Below, in pieces: positions 34,180-42,925 of a stretch of 64,000 nucleotides of DNA. Within the stretch, counting starts at the first letter, position 1; the number at the start of each line of letters is the position of its first letter. The notes under the pieces are model-generated. The model saw only the letters and a list, made by a program, of their open reading frames with translations. It searched no databases and was not told the DNA's origin. Made by a program: the position numbers and the translations under genes. The stretch comes from UBA5109 sp963975155. Lineage in GTDB: Bacteria; Pseudomonadota; Gammaproteobacteria; Pseudomonadales; Pseudohongiellaceae. Where the stretch lies: assembly GCA_963975155.1 (NCBI GenBank), contig CAXBFG010000004.1, forward strand, positions 124,001 to 188,000, in the 5' to 3' direction.

Positions 34180-34902
34180 ATGAATGTCAGGGCATTAACA
34201 GAATATTCAGGCACAACGCCGCAGCGACATACGTCCCTTTTTGAAAGTTTGTTATCTCCCGCCCCGGAATTTAAATTAAGCCTGGCTGATGACGAAAACA
34301 GATACGAAACAGAAGACTTTATTCAGAAAAAGTTTCACAAGATCTATGCCGCTTATATTGATGAATTTTATCCCGTCATATTGTGTATGCGATGTTTTGG
34401 TTCGCTTTCTGCCACTGCGGGTATGCGTGTTGCCCGATCTACACCATTATTCCTGGAACAGTACCTTGATCAAAATATTGAGGTCGAACTTTCACAGCTG
34501 ATCGGTAGCGAAATCTCGCGCAACAGCATAGTTGAAATTGGCAATTTGGTCGCAAGCCAGCGCGGAGCAAGCCATATATTGTTTCTGTTATTTACTACCA
34601 TCCTGCATCGCGCCGGTTATCAATGGATAACGTTTACAACGACCAGAGCCCTGCAAAACAATTTACGCAAACTTGGTTTTGAACTGCATTATCTTTGCGA
34701 AGCCGACCCGTCGAAACTGGAACCGAAATCCGGGTCTGACTGGGGAACTTATTACAACACGCAACCTCAGGTCGTCGCTGGCAACCTGGATAATGCCATG
34801 CAAATTATTCAGTCAAGGCCCCTGTTTCGTCGTATCTTAAGGCTCTATCGCAGCCGGATTAACGCCCTGGTCGTCGAGTTTAAATCTGCTCATTATGACT
34901 AG
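34180..34902 (+). CDS. Thermostable-hemolysin-family (GNAT-like) protein, first gene of the operon
   Basis: A 240-residue protein resembling the thermostable hemolysin family first named in Vibrio. FYPVILCMRCFGSLSATAGM, NSIVEIGNLVASQRGASHIL and LQNNLRKLGFELHYL look like an acetyltransferase-type (GNAT) fold, so despite the name a role as an acyltransferase is more likely than lysis. No signal peptide. AAGAAGG precedes the ATG. Its stop overlaps the next start by eight bases. In this operon it would act with the ligase, oxygenase-fold protein and SDR. Confidence 0.72.
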   Translation: MNVRALTEYSGTTPQRHTSLFESLLSPAPEFKLSLADDENRYETEDFIQKKFHKIYAAYIDEFYPVILCMRCFGSLSATAGMRVARSTPLFLEQYLDQNIEVELSQLIGSEISRNSIVEIGNLVASQRGASHILFLLFTTILHRAGYQWITFTTTRALQNNLRKLGFELHYLCEADPSKLEPKSGSDWGTYYNTQPQVVAGNLDNAMQIIQSRPLFRRILRLYRSRINALVVEFKSAHYD

Positions 34903-36445
34903 CCTGCTCAATATCCTGCACACGCAGGCCGCGCCAGAACATGTTCTGCTGGCAGATGGTATGCAAGAATACAATCTGGAACGTTTAAGCAATGCTGTAA
35001 ACCATTTCAGCACGGTGCTAAAAAAACTGGACGTTCAGAGACTGGCAATGTTTGCCGATAACTCTGCTGACTGGGTGATAACGGATCTGGCATGCCAGAA
35101 ACTTGGAATCTGCTTGCTGCCCTTACCGGATTATTTCAGCAGCGAACAACTTGAACATGCGCTGAACACTTGCGCGATTGACACAATATTGACAGATCAG
35201 GCTGTACAGCTCATCAATAAACTACCCGGGCTGTCACTGCAAAAGCAATTGGATTATACAAGCAAACTTTGTTTTCTCAGCAGAGCAGAATCCAGCATCT
35301 CAACTAAACTGCCGGATACCTGTCAGAAAATCACTTTTACTTCGGGTTCTACAGGGCAACCAAAGGGGGTTTGCCTGAGTTTGCAACAACAATTGCAACA
35401 GGCACAGACTTTGGCTGAGCTTATTGATATCAAGAATCCGCTGCACCTCTGTCTATTGCCTTTAAGTACACTTTTGGAAAATATTGCAGGCGTTTATGCA
35501 CCGCTGTTTGCGGGCGGCACAGTAAATATCCGCTCACTACACTCCCTGGGCTTTGAAGGCAGCAGGTTGGTCGATCCCTCACGCATGTTGTCGCTAATTG
35601 CAGATATCAAACCTGATACCCTGATTCTTATACCGCAATTGTTAATCTTACTGGTTCAGGCCATAGAACAGGGGTGGCCAGCACCCAGGTTTAAATTTGT
35701 CGCTGTCGGCGGCAGTAAAGTTGCACCGGATTTACTCTTGAAGGCAAGAGCATTAGGCATCCCGGCCTATGAAGGTTATGGCCTCTCAGAATGTGCATCG
35801 GTTGTCAGCCTCAATACGCCTGTAGCCGATCAGGCAGGCAGCTGTGGAAGAGTCCTGCCAAATAGTCAACTGACCGTTGTGGATGACGAACTGGTGCTTA
35901 GCGGCAATGCCATGCTCGGCTATGTCGATGATCCTGAAAACTGGTACCCAGCCAAAATCTATACTGGCGACCTCGGTTATATTGATACAGAGGGCTTTGT
36001 CCATATCAATGGACGTCGCAAGAACATACTGATATCCAGTTATGGACGTAATATTTCACCCGAATGGCTAGAGAGTGAATTATTGGCAAGTCCTTTGTTG
36101 GCAGAAGCTGTCGTATTTGGTGATGCCAGACCTTACTGCATTGCTCTGCTCTACCCCAGAACTGAGCAGATAAGCGACGCTCAAATTGCCCGTCATATAG
36201 AGCAGGTAAACGCAAAACTACCGGATTATGCGTGCCTGCGCGGCTGGCACAGGCTGGAAAGACCTCTGGCGGCAGATTCTAGATTTATGACCAACAATGG
36301 CCGTCCACGCCGGGCTGATATTGCAAACTTTTATTCCGCTGAAATTGAACTGCTCTACACTGCTGAAACTGCAAAAGCAGTAACAAGAACACATACCCAA
36401 TCCATAGCTAAGCTGAGTGAGAAAATATCTGATGAGCTTTTATGA
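34895..36445 (+). CDS. AMP-forming acyl-CoA ligase / adenylating enzyme
   Basis: A 516-residue member of the ANL superfamily that would activate a carboxylic acid with ATP. Motifs seen: ITFTSGSTGQPKGVCLS (A3), AYEGYGLSECASVVSLN (A5), IYTGDLGYIDTEGFVHINGR then RKN (A7/A8). In the C-terminal domain, where the adenylation lysine normally sits in a GKIRR-type motif, it reads NNGRPRR: Arg replaces Lys. The first half-reaction may therefore be slow or organised differently. It overlaps both neighbours and is probably the second step of the pathway. Acid substrate unknown. Confidence 0.85.
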   Translation: MTSLLNILHTQAAPEHVLLADGMQEYNLERLSNAVNHFSTVLKKLDVQRLAMFADNSADWVITDLACQKLGICLLPLPDYFSSEQLEHALNTCAIDTILTDQAVQLINKLPGLSLQKQLDYTSKLCFLSRAESSISTKLPDTCQKITFTSGSTGQPKGVCLSLQQQLQQAQTLAELIDIKNPLHLCLLPLSTLLENIAGVYAPLFAGGTVNIRSLHSLGFEGSRLVDPSRMLSLIADIKPDTLILIPQLLILLVQAIEQGWPAPRFKFVAVGGSKVAPDLLLKARALGIPAYEGYGLSECASVVSLNTPVADQAGSCGRVLPNSQLTVVDDELVLSGNAMLGYVDDPENWYPAKIYTGDLGYIDTEGFVHINGRRKNILISSYGRNISPEWLESELLASPLLAEAVVFGDARPYCIALLYPRTEQISDAQIARHIEQVNAKLPDYACLRGWHRLERPLAADSRFMTNNGRPRRADIANFYSAEIELLYTAETAKAVTRTHTQSIAKLSEKISDELL

Positions 36446-37133
36446 ACGTCTAAGGGATAGTACCCAACCTGAACAACAATACTTACTCAGTGCACCCATA
36501 ATCCAGCGCTGCTTTCTGGGTGATTTTAATCTGGATGACTATGTGAGTTTTCTGCATCAAGCCTACCATCATGTTAAGCACACCGTACCTTTACTGATGA
36601 ACGTTGGTGCCAGATTACCGGAACAAAAAGAGTGGTTACGTGAAGCGGTAGCAGAATATATTGATGAGGAACTGGGCCATCAGGAATGGATTCTGAATGA
36701 TATCGCGATCTGTGGATATGATAAGGAAAGCGCTCGCATACTGCCTCCCCTGCCTGCTACGGAACTGATGGTCGCTTATGCTTACGATCTGGTGAACCGG
36801 GTCAATCCACTGGGCTTTTTCGGGATGGTGCATGTACTTGAAGGCACCAGTATCAACATAGCGGACAAAGCAGCCGATGCTATTCGTGTGAGACTTGATT
36901 TACCCCGTAATGCGTTTTCCTATTTGTACTCGCATGGCGCACTGGATCAGGAACACGTGAAATTTTTCCAAAATCTGATGGACAAAATCACGGATGAAAA
37001 AGAACAGGAGCTGATCATTCACAGCGCCAGGATGTTTTATACCTTGTATGGCGACATATTTCGTAGTCTTGAGCAGGATCATCAAATCCCTAAATACTCA
37101 GAACCCGGGCTGAATAATGCAGTTAAACAATAA
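36432..37133 (+). CDS. Heme-oxygenase-fold (TENA/PqqC-like) putative diiron enzyme
   Basis: A 233-residue all-helical protein of the 'iron-containing redox enzyme' branch of the TenA/PqqC/heme-oxygenase fold. Candidate metal ligands are in EYIDEELGHQEW (ExxH), GMVHVLEGTS and SHGALDQEHVKFF. Related enzymes (UndA, CADD, SznF-type) use a diiron centre for oxidative C-C or N-oxidation chemistry. The first-helix Glu of typical diiron members is not evident (FLHQAYHHVKHT), so this is tentative. ATG at 36432 preferred over GTG 36417. Overlaps both neighbours. Confidence 0.68.
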   Translation: MSFYERLRDSTQPEQQYLLSAPIIQRCFLGDFNLDDYVSFLHQAYHHVKHTVPLLMNVGARLPEQKEWLREAVAEYIDEELGHQEWILNDIAICGYDKESARILPPLPATELMVAYAYDLVNRVNPLGFFGMVHVLEGTSINIADKAADAIRVRLDLPRNAFSYLYSHGALDQEHVKFFQNLMDKITDEKEQELIIHSARMFYTLYGDIFRSLEQDHQIPKYSEPGLNNAVKQ

Positions 37134-37902
37134 ACGCATACTGGTAACCGGTGCCAGTGGCGGCATTGGTTCAGCGCTCTGCAGACAATTGGAGTCAGCA
37201 GGCGTTAAGCTTGTTATCAGCTGCCAAAATGAAGACTTACTGAATAATTTTCATAATAGCCTGGCTGCACAACATAGCATCGTGGCAGCTGATATCGGTA
37301 CTGCCGATGGTCGTCAGGACATCGTGAATGCATGCGCCTTGGAAGGTGGTATTGATGGTGTTGTCAACCTTGCCGGGATCATGAATTTTGCCATGTTCGA
37401 AGCACAGTCGCCTGAAATAATTGAAAAAACATTACTGGTCAATACGCTCGCTCCGATTCAACTTTGTCACCAGCTGCTGCCCTTGCTCAGACAAAAACCT
37501 GCGGCACTTATTCTTAATGTTGGCTCTATTTTTGGCAGCATCGGTCATCCCGGTTTCAGTGTCTATTGTGCCAGCAAGGCAGCCATAAAAACTTTTTCTG
37601 AAGCGCTGGCCAGAGAACTGGCAGACAGCTCGATCAGGGTTTCCTATATTGCACCACGAGCCACTGTCACCAATCTCAATACTGAAAAAGTCAATGCGTT
37701 GAATGCCGCACTGGGCAACAAAGCAGATTCCCCGGACTATGTCGCCTCCGAAATTATTAAAGTACTAAAGAGTGGTCAGGCTAATCGTTATCTTGGCTGG
37801 CCGGAAAAATTGTTTGTCCGCATCAATGCCTTATTACCGGGAGTTGTTAACAAGGCACTGAGGGGCAAACTGAATACCATTAAACAGCATGCAAATTCCT
37901 AG
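37117..37902 (+). CDS. Short-chain dehydrogenase/reductase
   Basis: A 261-residue classical SDR. The cofactor motif VTGASGGIGSAL (TGxxxGIG) is at the N-terminus, NLAGIMNF carries the conserved Asn region, LNVGSIFG the catalytic Ser and YCASKAA the catalytic Tyr/Lys. It oxidises or reduces an alcohol/ketone with NAD(P)H. Its start lies 17 bases inside the preceding gene. In context it probably tailors the product of the ligase/oxygenase-fold steps. Confidence 0.9.
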   Translation: MQLNNKRILVTGASGGIGSALCRQLESAGVKLVISCQNEDLLNNFHNSLAAQHSIVAADIGTADGRQDIVNACALEGGIDGVVNLAGIMNFAMFEAQSPEIIEKTLLVNTLAPIQLCHQLLPLLRQKPAALILNVGSIFGSIGHPGFSVYCASKAAIKTFSEALARELADSSIRVSYIAPRATVTNLNTEKVNALNAALGNKADSPDYVASEIIKVLKSGQANRYLGWPEKLFVRINALLPGVVNKALRGKLNTIKQHANS

Positions 37903-37912
37903 AGGAGCTATC

Positions 37913-38548
37913 ATGAATAAACTACTGAGTTTAAGCCTGTTACTGACACTGCTACCCAGTACAATAGTACTGGCAGATATAGAAAATGATCTTGTCCATC
38001 TGCAGGAGCGCTGGGCTGAAGTGAATTACCAGCTGGAGAGCAATCTACAGGAAAGTGCTTTCGAACAATTAATAGCGGAAGCTGAGAGCGTCACCACCGA
38101 ATACCCTGATTCAGCTGAAGCCTGGATTTGGAGTGGCATTATAAAATCCACCTATGCGGGTGTAAAAGGAGGTTTGGTAGCACTTTCTATGGCAAAAGCG
38201 GCCAAAGCTGATCTTGAACAGGCCATAGCAATCAATCCTGATGCTTTGGATGGCTCTGCCTATAACACCCTGGGCACTTTATACTTCAGCGTGCCTGGTT
38301 GGCCAATAGGTTTTGGAGATGATGACTATGCCGGGGAACTAATAAGCATGGCGCTGGCTCTAAACCCCGATGGGATTGATCCGAATTATTTCTATGCGTC
38401 CTATTTAGTCAGTGAAAGGCGCTATGCTGAAGCACGTGAGTATCTGCTGAAAGCCCAACAGGCTCCGCCGCGTCCAGGACGCGAAGTGGCTGATGCCGGA
38501 CGTCAGATGGAAATCAATGAACTGTTAGCTGAAATTGCCAATAAATAA
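37913..38548 (+). CDS. Exported TPR-type protein
   Basis: A 211-residue protein. The ATG at 37913 has AGGAG upstream and gives a signal peptide (MNKLLSLSLLLTLLPSTIVL, cleaved after ADI or LA). The body shows tetratricopeptide-like helices (EQAIAINPDALDGSAYNTLG, YFYASYLVSERRYAEAREYL). Probably a periplasmic scaffold protein; partner unknown. It separates the enzyme genes from the regulator genes with gaps of 10 and 3 bases, so it is in the same transcript. Confidence 0.72.
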   Translation: MNKLLSLSLLLTLLPSTIVLADIENDLVHLQERWAEVNYQLESNLQESAFEQLIAEAESVTTEYPDSAEAWIWSGIIKSTYAGVKGGLVALSMAKAAKADLEQAIAINPDALDGSAYNTLGTLYFSVPGWPIGFGDDDYAGELISMALALNPDGIDPNYFYASYLVSERRYAEAREYLLKAQQAPPRPGREVADAGRQMEINELLAEIANK

Positions 38549-38551
38549 AGC

Positions 38552-39217
38552 ATGCAAATACTTCTGGTTGAAGATGACCGTCCGCTGGCGCGGGGCTTGC
38601 TGAAAGCCCTGCAAACTCAAGGCTACGCCGTTAATCATGTTGAAACCGGAAAATCAGCACTGCATGTTATTGCCACAGAAAAGCCGGATATTCTGGTCCT
38701 GGATATTGGCTTACCCGATATCAGTGGTCTTGAGCTACTGAAACAACTTCGTAAAAAAGATACCAGCCTACCTGTACTCTTATTGACGGCCAGAGATTCC
38801 ACCGATGATAAAGTCGCCGGCCTTGATAGTGGTGCCGATGATTATTTACCCAAGCCCTTCGAAATGACCGAGTTGCTGGCCAGACTGAGGGTTTTGGAAA
38901 GAAGATTGGTCAGTGTAAAAAGCAGCATTATCAACATTGGAGAAATAAGTCTGGATACTATCGAGCAGCGTGTTACTTTTAAAGGTGAGGAAATAAATAT
39001 GGCACGCAGGGAATATATGCTTCTGAAAAGCCTGATGGAAAATGCCGGCCGGGTTCAAACCCGGGAAAGCCTGGAAAACAGATTATACAGCTGGGGTGAA
39101 GAAGTCAGTAGCAATGCTTTGGAGGTACATATCCATCACCTGCGTAAAAAACTCGGCGATGATTTTATCAAAACCATTCGTGGCGTTGGCTACAAGGTAA
39201 ATACAGAGACAGCCTAG
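38552..39217 (+). CDS. OmpR-family response regulator (PmrA/QseB-like)
   Basis: A 221-residue regulator. Receiver domain: acidic pair in LLVEDDRPLARGL, phosphoacceptor Asp51 in LVLDIGLP, signalling Thr/Lys in LLTARDS and LPKPFE. The C-terminal winged-helix domain has ARREYMLLKSLMENAGR and LEVHIHHLRKKLG, then IRTIRGVGYKV-like KTIRGVGYKV, typical of QseB/PmrA regulators. The CTTAAG-N5-CTTAAG site at 34082 is its likely target. It is followed by its kinase with a one-base overlap. Confidence 0.93.
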   Translation: MQILLVEDDRPLARGLLKALQTQGYAVNHVETGKSALHVIATEKPDILVLDIGLPDISGLELLKQLRKKDTSLPVLLLTARDSTDDKVAGLDSGADDYLPKPFEMTELLARLRVLERRLVSVKSSIINIGEISLDTIEQRVTFKGEEINMARREYMLLKSLMENAGRVQTRESLENRLYSWGEEVSSNALEVHIHHLRKKLGDDFIKTIRGVGYKVNTETA

Positions 39218-40524
39218 TGAGTTCAATCCGTTTTTTTCTTATTACCGGCACTCTGGCAATTCTTATTCTGTTTAATTTTGTTGCTGCACTACGCGGATAT
39301 CAATCCAGCATGGCGGAAGCGGATGTTCTGTTTGATAATGAACTTCTGGATATATCAAGACTGGTTGTAAATCTGGATTTACAGAGTCTTGGTGATGACT
39401 TACGCCTGGGAAACAATCTGGCATTCCAGATCTGGCAGGATAACGAACTGATTGGCACTTCTTTTCATTCGCCTGCGGTGCCAATCACAACATTCACACC
39501 GGGTTTTGATTTTGCAAATTTTGATGGTTACCGTTGGCGTACATTTACACGTTATGTAACAGAAACAAACCGTTGGGTCATCGTTGCGGAAAGAACAGAC
39601 TTACGTTTTGTGCTGGCTGAAAATGTTGTACTCGAGTCTATCATGCCGATACTGTTGGGCATTCCGCTGGTTGGCTTATTAATCTGGATTGTCGTCAGTC
39701 ATGGCTTAAAACCACTGAAACTCTTATCCGATGAATTACGCAGTAAGCCCATCAACGATTTAAGCCCCCTGAATTTTGATCATCCCAAGAAAGAACTCGA
39801 TCAGGTCATTCAATCATTGAACGGTTTTATCAGGCGCCTCGACCTGACCCTCGAAAGAGAAAAACGATTTTCTGCCGATGCCGCCCATGAACTTCGCACA
39901 CCCATCAGCGCTCTTAAAATTCAGCTCCATAACCTGCAACAGGAAACCGATGGAAACAGTGATGCGTTTCTGGCTTTACAGGATGGCGTAGACAGAATAC
40001 AGCACCTGATAGAACAACTGTTATCACTGTACAGAACCACACCCGATCAGTTTGCAGCAAATTGCAGTGAAATAGATTTGTACTTACTGACCCAGGAACT
40101 AATCGCCCAGCACTATTCTATATTTGAAAAAAAGCATCAGAGCCTGGAACTGGAAGGATCCTCCGCAACAATCATCGGTGAAAAATTCGCCCTGGAAACC
40201 ATGATTACAAATCTGCTCTCCAATGCCAGTAAATACACTGCTGATGGCGGGAAAATCCGTGTGAAAATTGAAACAGACAATACGGATGTTTGCCTGCTGG
40301 TCGAAGATAATGGTTCAGGCATAGCAGATGATGAGAAAGAACGTATTTTTGAGCGTTTCTACCGCTCCCAGAATGATGAGTCCATGATTCCGGGCTGCGG
40401 ACTTGGTTTGACCATCGTTAAACATGTTGTTGATTTACATGCAGCAAAATTAAGTTTGAGTCACTCCGGATTTGAAAGCGGTTCACTTTTCAGAATCTGT
40501 TTCGCCAAGAGCAAACTGCAATGA
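39217..40524 (+). CDS. Sensor histidine kinase, partner of the OmpR-type regulator
   Basis: A 435-residue inner-membrane kinase of the QseC/PmrB type. Two membrane helices (FFLITGTLAILILFNFVAAL and MPILLGIPLVGLLIWIVV) bracket a periplasmic sensor of about 120 residues. The dimerisation box contains His224 in AADAAHELRTPISALK-like context (ADAAHELRTP), and the ATPase has NLLSNASKY (N), DNGSGI (G1) and CGLGLTIVKH (G2). The start is GTG at 39217, overlapping the regulator stop by one base. The signal is unknown; metal is suggested by the cupredoxin and permease genes after it. Confidence 0.92.
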   Translation: MSSIRFFLITGTLAILILFNFVAALRGYQSSMAEADVLFDNELLDISRLVVNLDLQSLGDDLRLGNNLAFQIWQDNELIGTSFHSPAVPITTFTPGFDFANFDGYRWRTFTRYVTETNRWVIVAERTDLRFVLAENVVLESIMPILLGIPLVGLLIWIVVSHGLKPLKLLSDELRSKPINDLSPLNFDHPKKELDQVIQSLNGFIRRLDLTLEREKRFSADAAHELRTPISALKIQLHNLQQETDGNSDAFLALQDGVDRIQHLIEQLLSLYRTTPDQFAANCSEIDLYLLTQELIAQHYSIFEKKHQSLELEGSSATIIGEKFALETMITNLLSNASKYTADGGKIRVKIETDNTDVCLLVEDNGSGIADDEKERIFERFYRSQNDESMIPGCGLGLTIVKHVVDLHAAKLSLSHSGFESGSLFRICFAKSKLQ

Positions 40525-40862
40525 AAAGCCTCAAACATCACTTACTGCTGGTCCTTACATTAGCTGTACTCAGTATCAGCTCTCTGGCATTTTCTGCCAA
40601 CCAGGAAGTCCAAATCATCATCAGGGACCATTTATTTTTCCCTTCCACGATAGAGGTTCCGGCCGGAGTAAAGATTCGCCTGTTAATTATTAACGAGGAT
40701 GCCACAGCTGAAGAATTTGAGAGTTATGAACTAAATCGTGAAAAGGTAATTACCGGCAACAGTCGAACTGTTATTTTTATTGGCCCCTTAAAGCCAGGGG
40801 AATACCCTTTTTTTGGAGAGTTCTACCCAAGAACAGCTCAAGGTAAAGTTATCGCCAAATAA
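40521..40862 (+). CDS. Periplasmic cupredoxin-like protein
   Basis: A 113-residue exported protein with a signal peptide ending LAFSA and a cupredoxin-like domain (VQIIIRDHLFFPSTIEVPAG, VIFIGPLKPGEYPFFGEF). Its closest role model is the small cupredoxin that accompanies FTR1-type iron permeases (FtrB-like). Copper-ligand residues are not complete: a single histidine is seen (RDHLFF) and no C-terminal Cys-His-Met cluster, so metal binding may differ. The ATG overlaps the kinase stop (ATGA). Fifteen bases separate it from the permease. Confidence 0.75.
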   Translation: MKSLKHHLLLVLTLAVLSISSLAFSANQEVQIIIRDHLFFPSTIEVPAGVKIRLLIINEDATAEEFESYELNREKVITGNSRTVIFIGPLKPGEYPFFGEFYPRTAQGKVIAK

Positions 40863-40877
40863 ACAGGCCCGCTTATT

Positions 40878-41702
40878 ATGTTTTTAGATGCCGTCATACT
40901 CGTCCTGCAGGAAATTCTGGAAGCCGCTTTACTGGTTAGTGTGCTGCTGGCGCTAACCAAACTGCTGCGGCAATTCTGGCCCAAAGAGTTTACTCTGGGT
41001 TACATCTGGCTTCTTCCAGCAGCTGTTGCAGGCTTAATCGGTGCCTGGATTTTTGCCTGGTTAACGCCGACAATCTCTCCATGGTTTGATTATGTTGGCC
41101 TGGAAGTGATGAATGCACTCATCCAGATCAGCACCATAGTCTTCCTGTTAAGCCTTTGCTACGGCCTCACTCAGGATCGTTTACAGAAAATTGATCAACT
41201 CAACAGGCTAACGGGCATCTGTATAACGCTGATAGTCGCCTTAGGAATTATCCGGGAGGTTTCTGAAATTATTATTTATGTATCCGGTATCGCGACACAA
41301 CCCGAAAATTTCAGTCCCGTCATTATGGGCAGTTTTATCGCGCTGGGCATAGGAACAAGCGGTGGAATATTACTGTTTTACCTGCTCACTAGCCTGCCTG
41401 CAATTTGGGCACTGCGATCCTGCATGATCCTGCTGGCTCTGTTTACCGGCAACATGGCTGCACAAGCCTGCCTCCTGCTTACCCAGGCGGACTGGTTGCC
41501 TTATACCGCTGAACTTTGGGACAGCTCAGCTTTATTGGCTGAATACACGGTTAGCGGACAACTGCTTTATGCTTTGGTTGGCTATGAAGCAACACCTTCT
41601 GTTCTGCAGGGTCTTAGCTATCTTGTTGCTGCACTGTTAATACTCTTCAGCCCCTTATTTAAAATCACCTGGTTTTCCAATGATAATCAGCAAATGGCTT
41701 AA
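40878..41702 (+). CDS. FTR1-family iron permease-like protein
   Basis: A 274-residue membrane protein with about seven helices. FTR1 permeases carry two REGxE motifs; here the first is QEILEAALLVSVL (Arg replaced by Gln, the Glu residues kept) and the second is REVSEIIIYVSGI. It would import iron (or another divalent metal) delivered by the cupredoxin. Gene order cupredoxin-FTR1 matches ftrBC-type systems, without the P19-type protein or the polyferredoxin. Confidence 0.8.
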   Translation: MFLDAVILVLQEILEAALLVSVLLALTKLLRQFWPKEFTLGYIWLLPAAVAGLIGAWIFAWLTPTISPWFDYVGLEVMNALIQISTIVFLLSLCYGLTQDRLQKIDQLNRLTGICITLIVALGIIREVSEIIIYVSGIATQPENFSPVIMGSFIALGIGTSGGILLFYLLTSLPAIWALRSCMILLALFTGNMAAQACLLLTQADWLPYTAELWDSSALLAEYTVSGQLLYALVGYEATPSVLQGLSYLVAALLILFSPLFKITWFSNDNQQMA

Positions 41703-41708
41703 TCTTAA

Positions 41709-42434
41709 ATGACTTTTAATGACAAAAAACTTTCTCTGATTCCCTTCGCAGCTATTAACTGCCTGTTATCTAATCTTGCCTTCGCGGATGGAGCCACCAT
41801 AGACAAGATTTATCATCCCTATGTTGATGCACTGGAACATGAACTGGAATACCGGGTTCTGGTTCAGGACCAACAAAGCGACAGGATTTCTCCAGCACAG
41901 ATACATAAAGTTTCACTTGGCACGTCTATTTCTGATCGCTGGTTTGGAGAGCTCTATGTTGTTGGAGAAAAATCGCGCGATGGGCATTTCGATATCGATA
42001 CTTATGAAATCGAACTTAAAAGACAACTGACTGAACAGGGAGAATACTTTGCCGACTGGGGTGTAATTTTCGAATACGAAACCGTCGCCGGTTCTGACAT
42101 TGATGAATTCACTATAGGCTTGCTCAGCGAAAAAGAATGGGGACGCTGGAGTGGTACCGCTAATCTGTTTTTAACTCAGGAGTGGGGAGATGACATCGTT
42201 GACGAGTTTGAATCAGTTTTCGCCCTGCAAACACGCTATCGTTATTCGGCCTTGTTCGAACCTGGCCTTGAATTCTATAGCGGGCAGACAGCTACCGGCA
42301 TCGGCCCGGTGCTGCAGGGAACAATCAACACAGGAATTCGTAAAAACGTGCATTGGGAGGCTGGATTAATTCTCGGCCTGGACAGCAAAAGCCCTGATCA
42401 GAGTTTCCGTTTCCTGATGGAATTTGAATTCTAG
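41709..42434 (+). CDS. Predicted outer-membrane beta-barrel protein, last gene of the operon
   Basis: A 241-residue exported protein (signal ending LSNLAFADG). After it, alternating polar/aromatic strands (ELEYRVLVQDQQ, WGVIFEYETVAG, ARYRYSALFEPGLEFYSG-type segments) and the end FRFLMEFEF, with terminal Phe, fit a small outer-membrane barrel. No family recognised. Six bases after the permease; the last gene of the ten-gene operon, so it may help the metal cross the outer membrane. A repeat element starts 31 bases downstream. Confidence 0.65.
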   Translation: MTFNDKKLSLIPFAAINCLLSNLAFADGATIDKIYHPYVDALEHELEYRVLVQDQQSDRISPAQIHKVSLGTSISDRWFGELYVVGEKSRDGHFDIDTYEIELKRQLTEQGEYFADWGVIFEYETVAGSDIDEFTIGLLSEKEWGRWSGTANLFLTQEWGDDIVDEFESVFALQTRYRYSALFEPGLEFYSGQTATGIGPVLQGTINTGIRKNVHWEAGLILGLDSKSPDQSFRFLMEFEF

Positions 42435-42464
42435 TTGCCCCAACACTGAGGTATCCAAATTCTG

Positions 42465-42906
42465 GATAGTGTTTCAGCCTATAATTTTAACGCTAATGTT
42501 CAGTCTTGATGGCAAGTTATCCTATCGTCGACACGCCAAAAAACGTACATCCTTGTACAGGCTCGGCTGACGACATCTGACCGCCAAGGATGGCGGGAAT
42601 GTCGAAATTGCAGGAGCATATTTCGGCCTGTCGTCAGACGGTCGCCAACAGGATAACTTGCCATCATGCCTGTACCTTGAACACTTATGTAAAATTTGAA
42701 AATTGCTACAGAAGCTGCCGTTCCTGTCAAGTGAACCCATTGAGATGTTTTTTTCCTGATTGTTTTTCCGAATAGGCGCGAGGACTGTCTGAGACGCGAA
42801 GCGGCGAGTTCCACAGCGCCGGAAAAATAAGAAGGAAAGATCGAAGGGTGAGCAAGACAGGAACGACCGTTTCCAAGGCGCATGAAATTTCAAACTGAAG
42901 CAGCCG
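42465..42906. mobile_element. Structured MITE-like element, copy 1 (442 bp)
   Basis: Flanked on both sides by the 9-base direct repeat CAAATTCTG (42456-42464 and 42907-42915). It is homologous end to end with the copy at 53793-54230 in the same orientation. Ends are imperfect inverted repeats. Two folded arms are evident: TGATGGCAAGTTATCC (42507) pairs perfectly with 42651-42666, and CGTTCCTGTC (42719) with GACAGGAACG (42856), with inner stems TTTTTCCG/CGGAAAAA (42763, 42820) and CCGCCA/TGGCGG. No credible protein is encoded; the short ORFs on it are by-products. It lies between the operon's last gene and an aminotransferase gene. Confidence 0.8.
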
Positions 42907-42925
42907 CAAATTCTGACTTCGTTAC

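Noticed and set aside
36432..37133. TenA-type thiamine salvage enzyme, suggested by the TPP riboswitch 4.7 kb upstream
   Set aside because: The riboswitch belongs to the separate TonB receptor transcript, the operon is otherwise non-thiamine, and the ExxH and DxEH motifs fit the diiron/HO-like branch better.
42500..42909. Several overlapping ORFs on the minus and plus strands
   Set aside because: They lie entirely inside repeat copy 1, and very similar frames arise in copy 2. They are by-products of the repeat's GC-rich stems and lack ribosome-binding sites.
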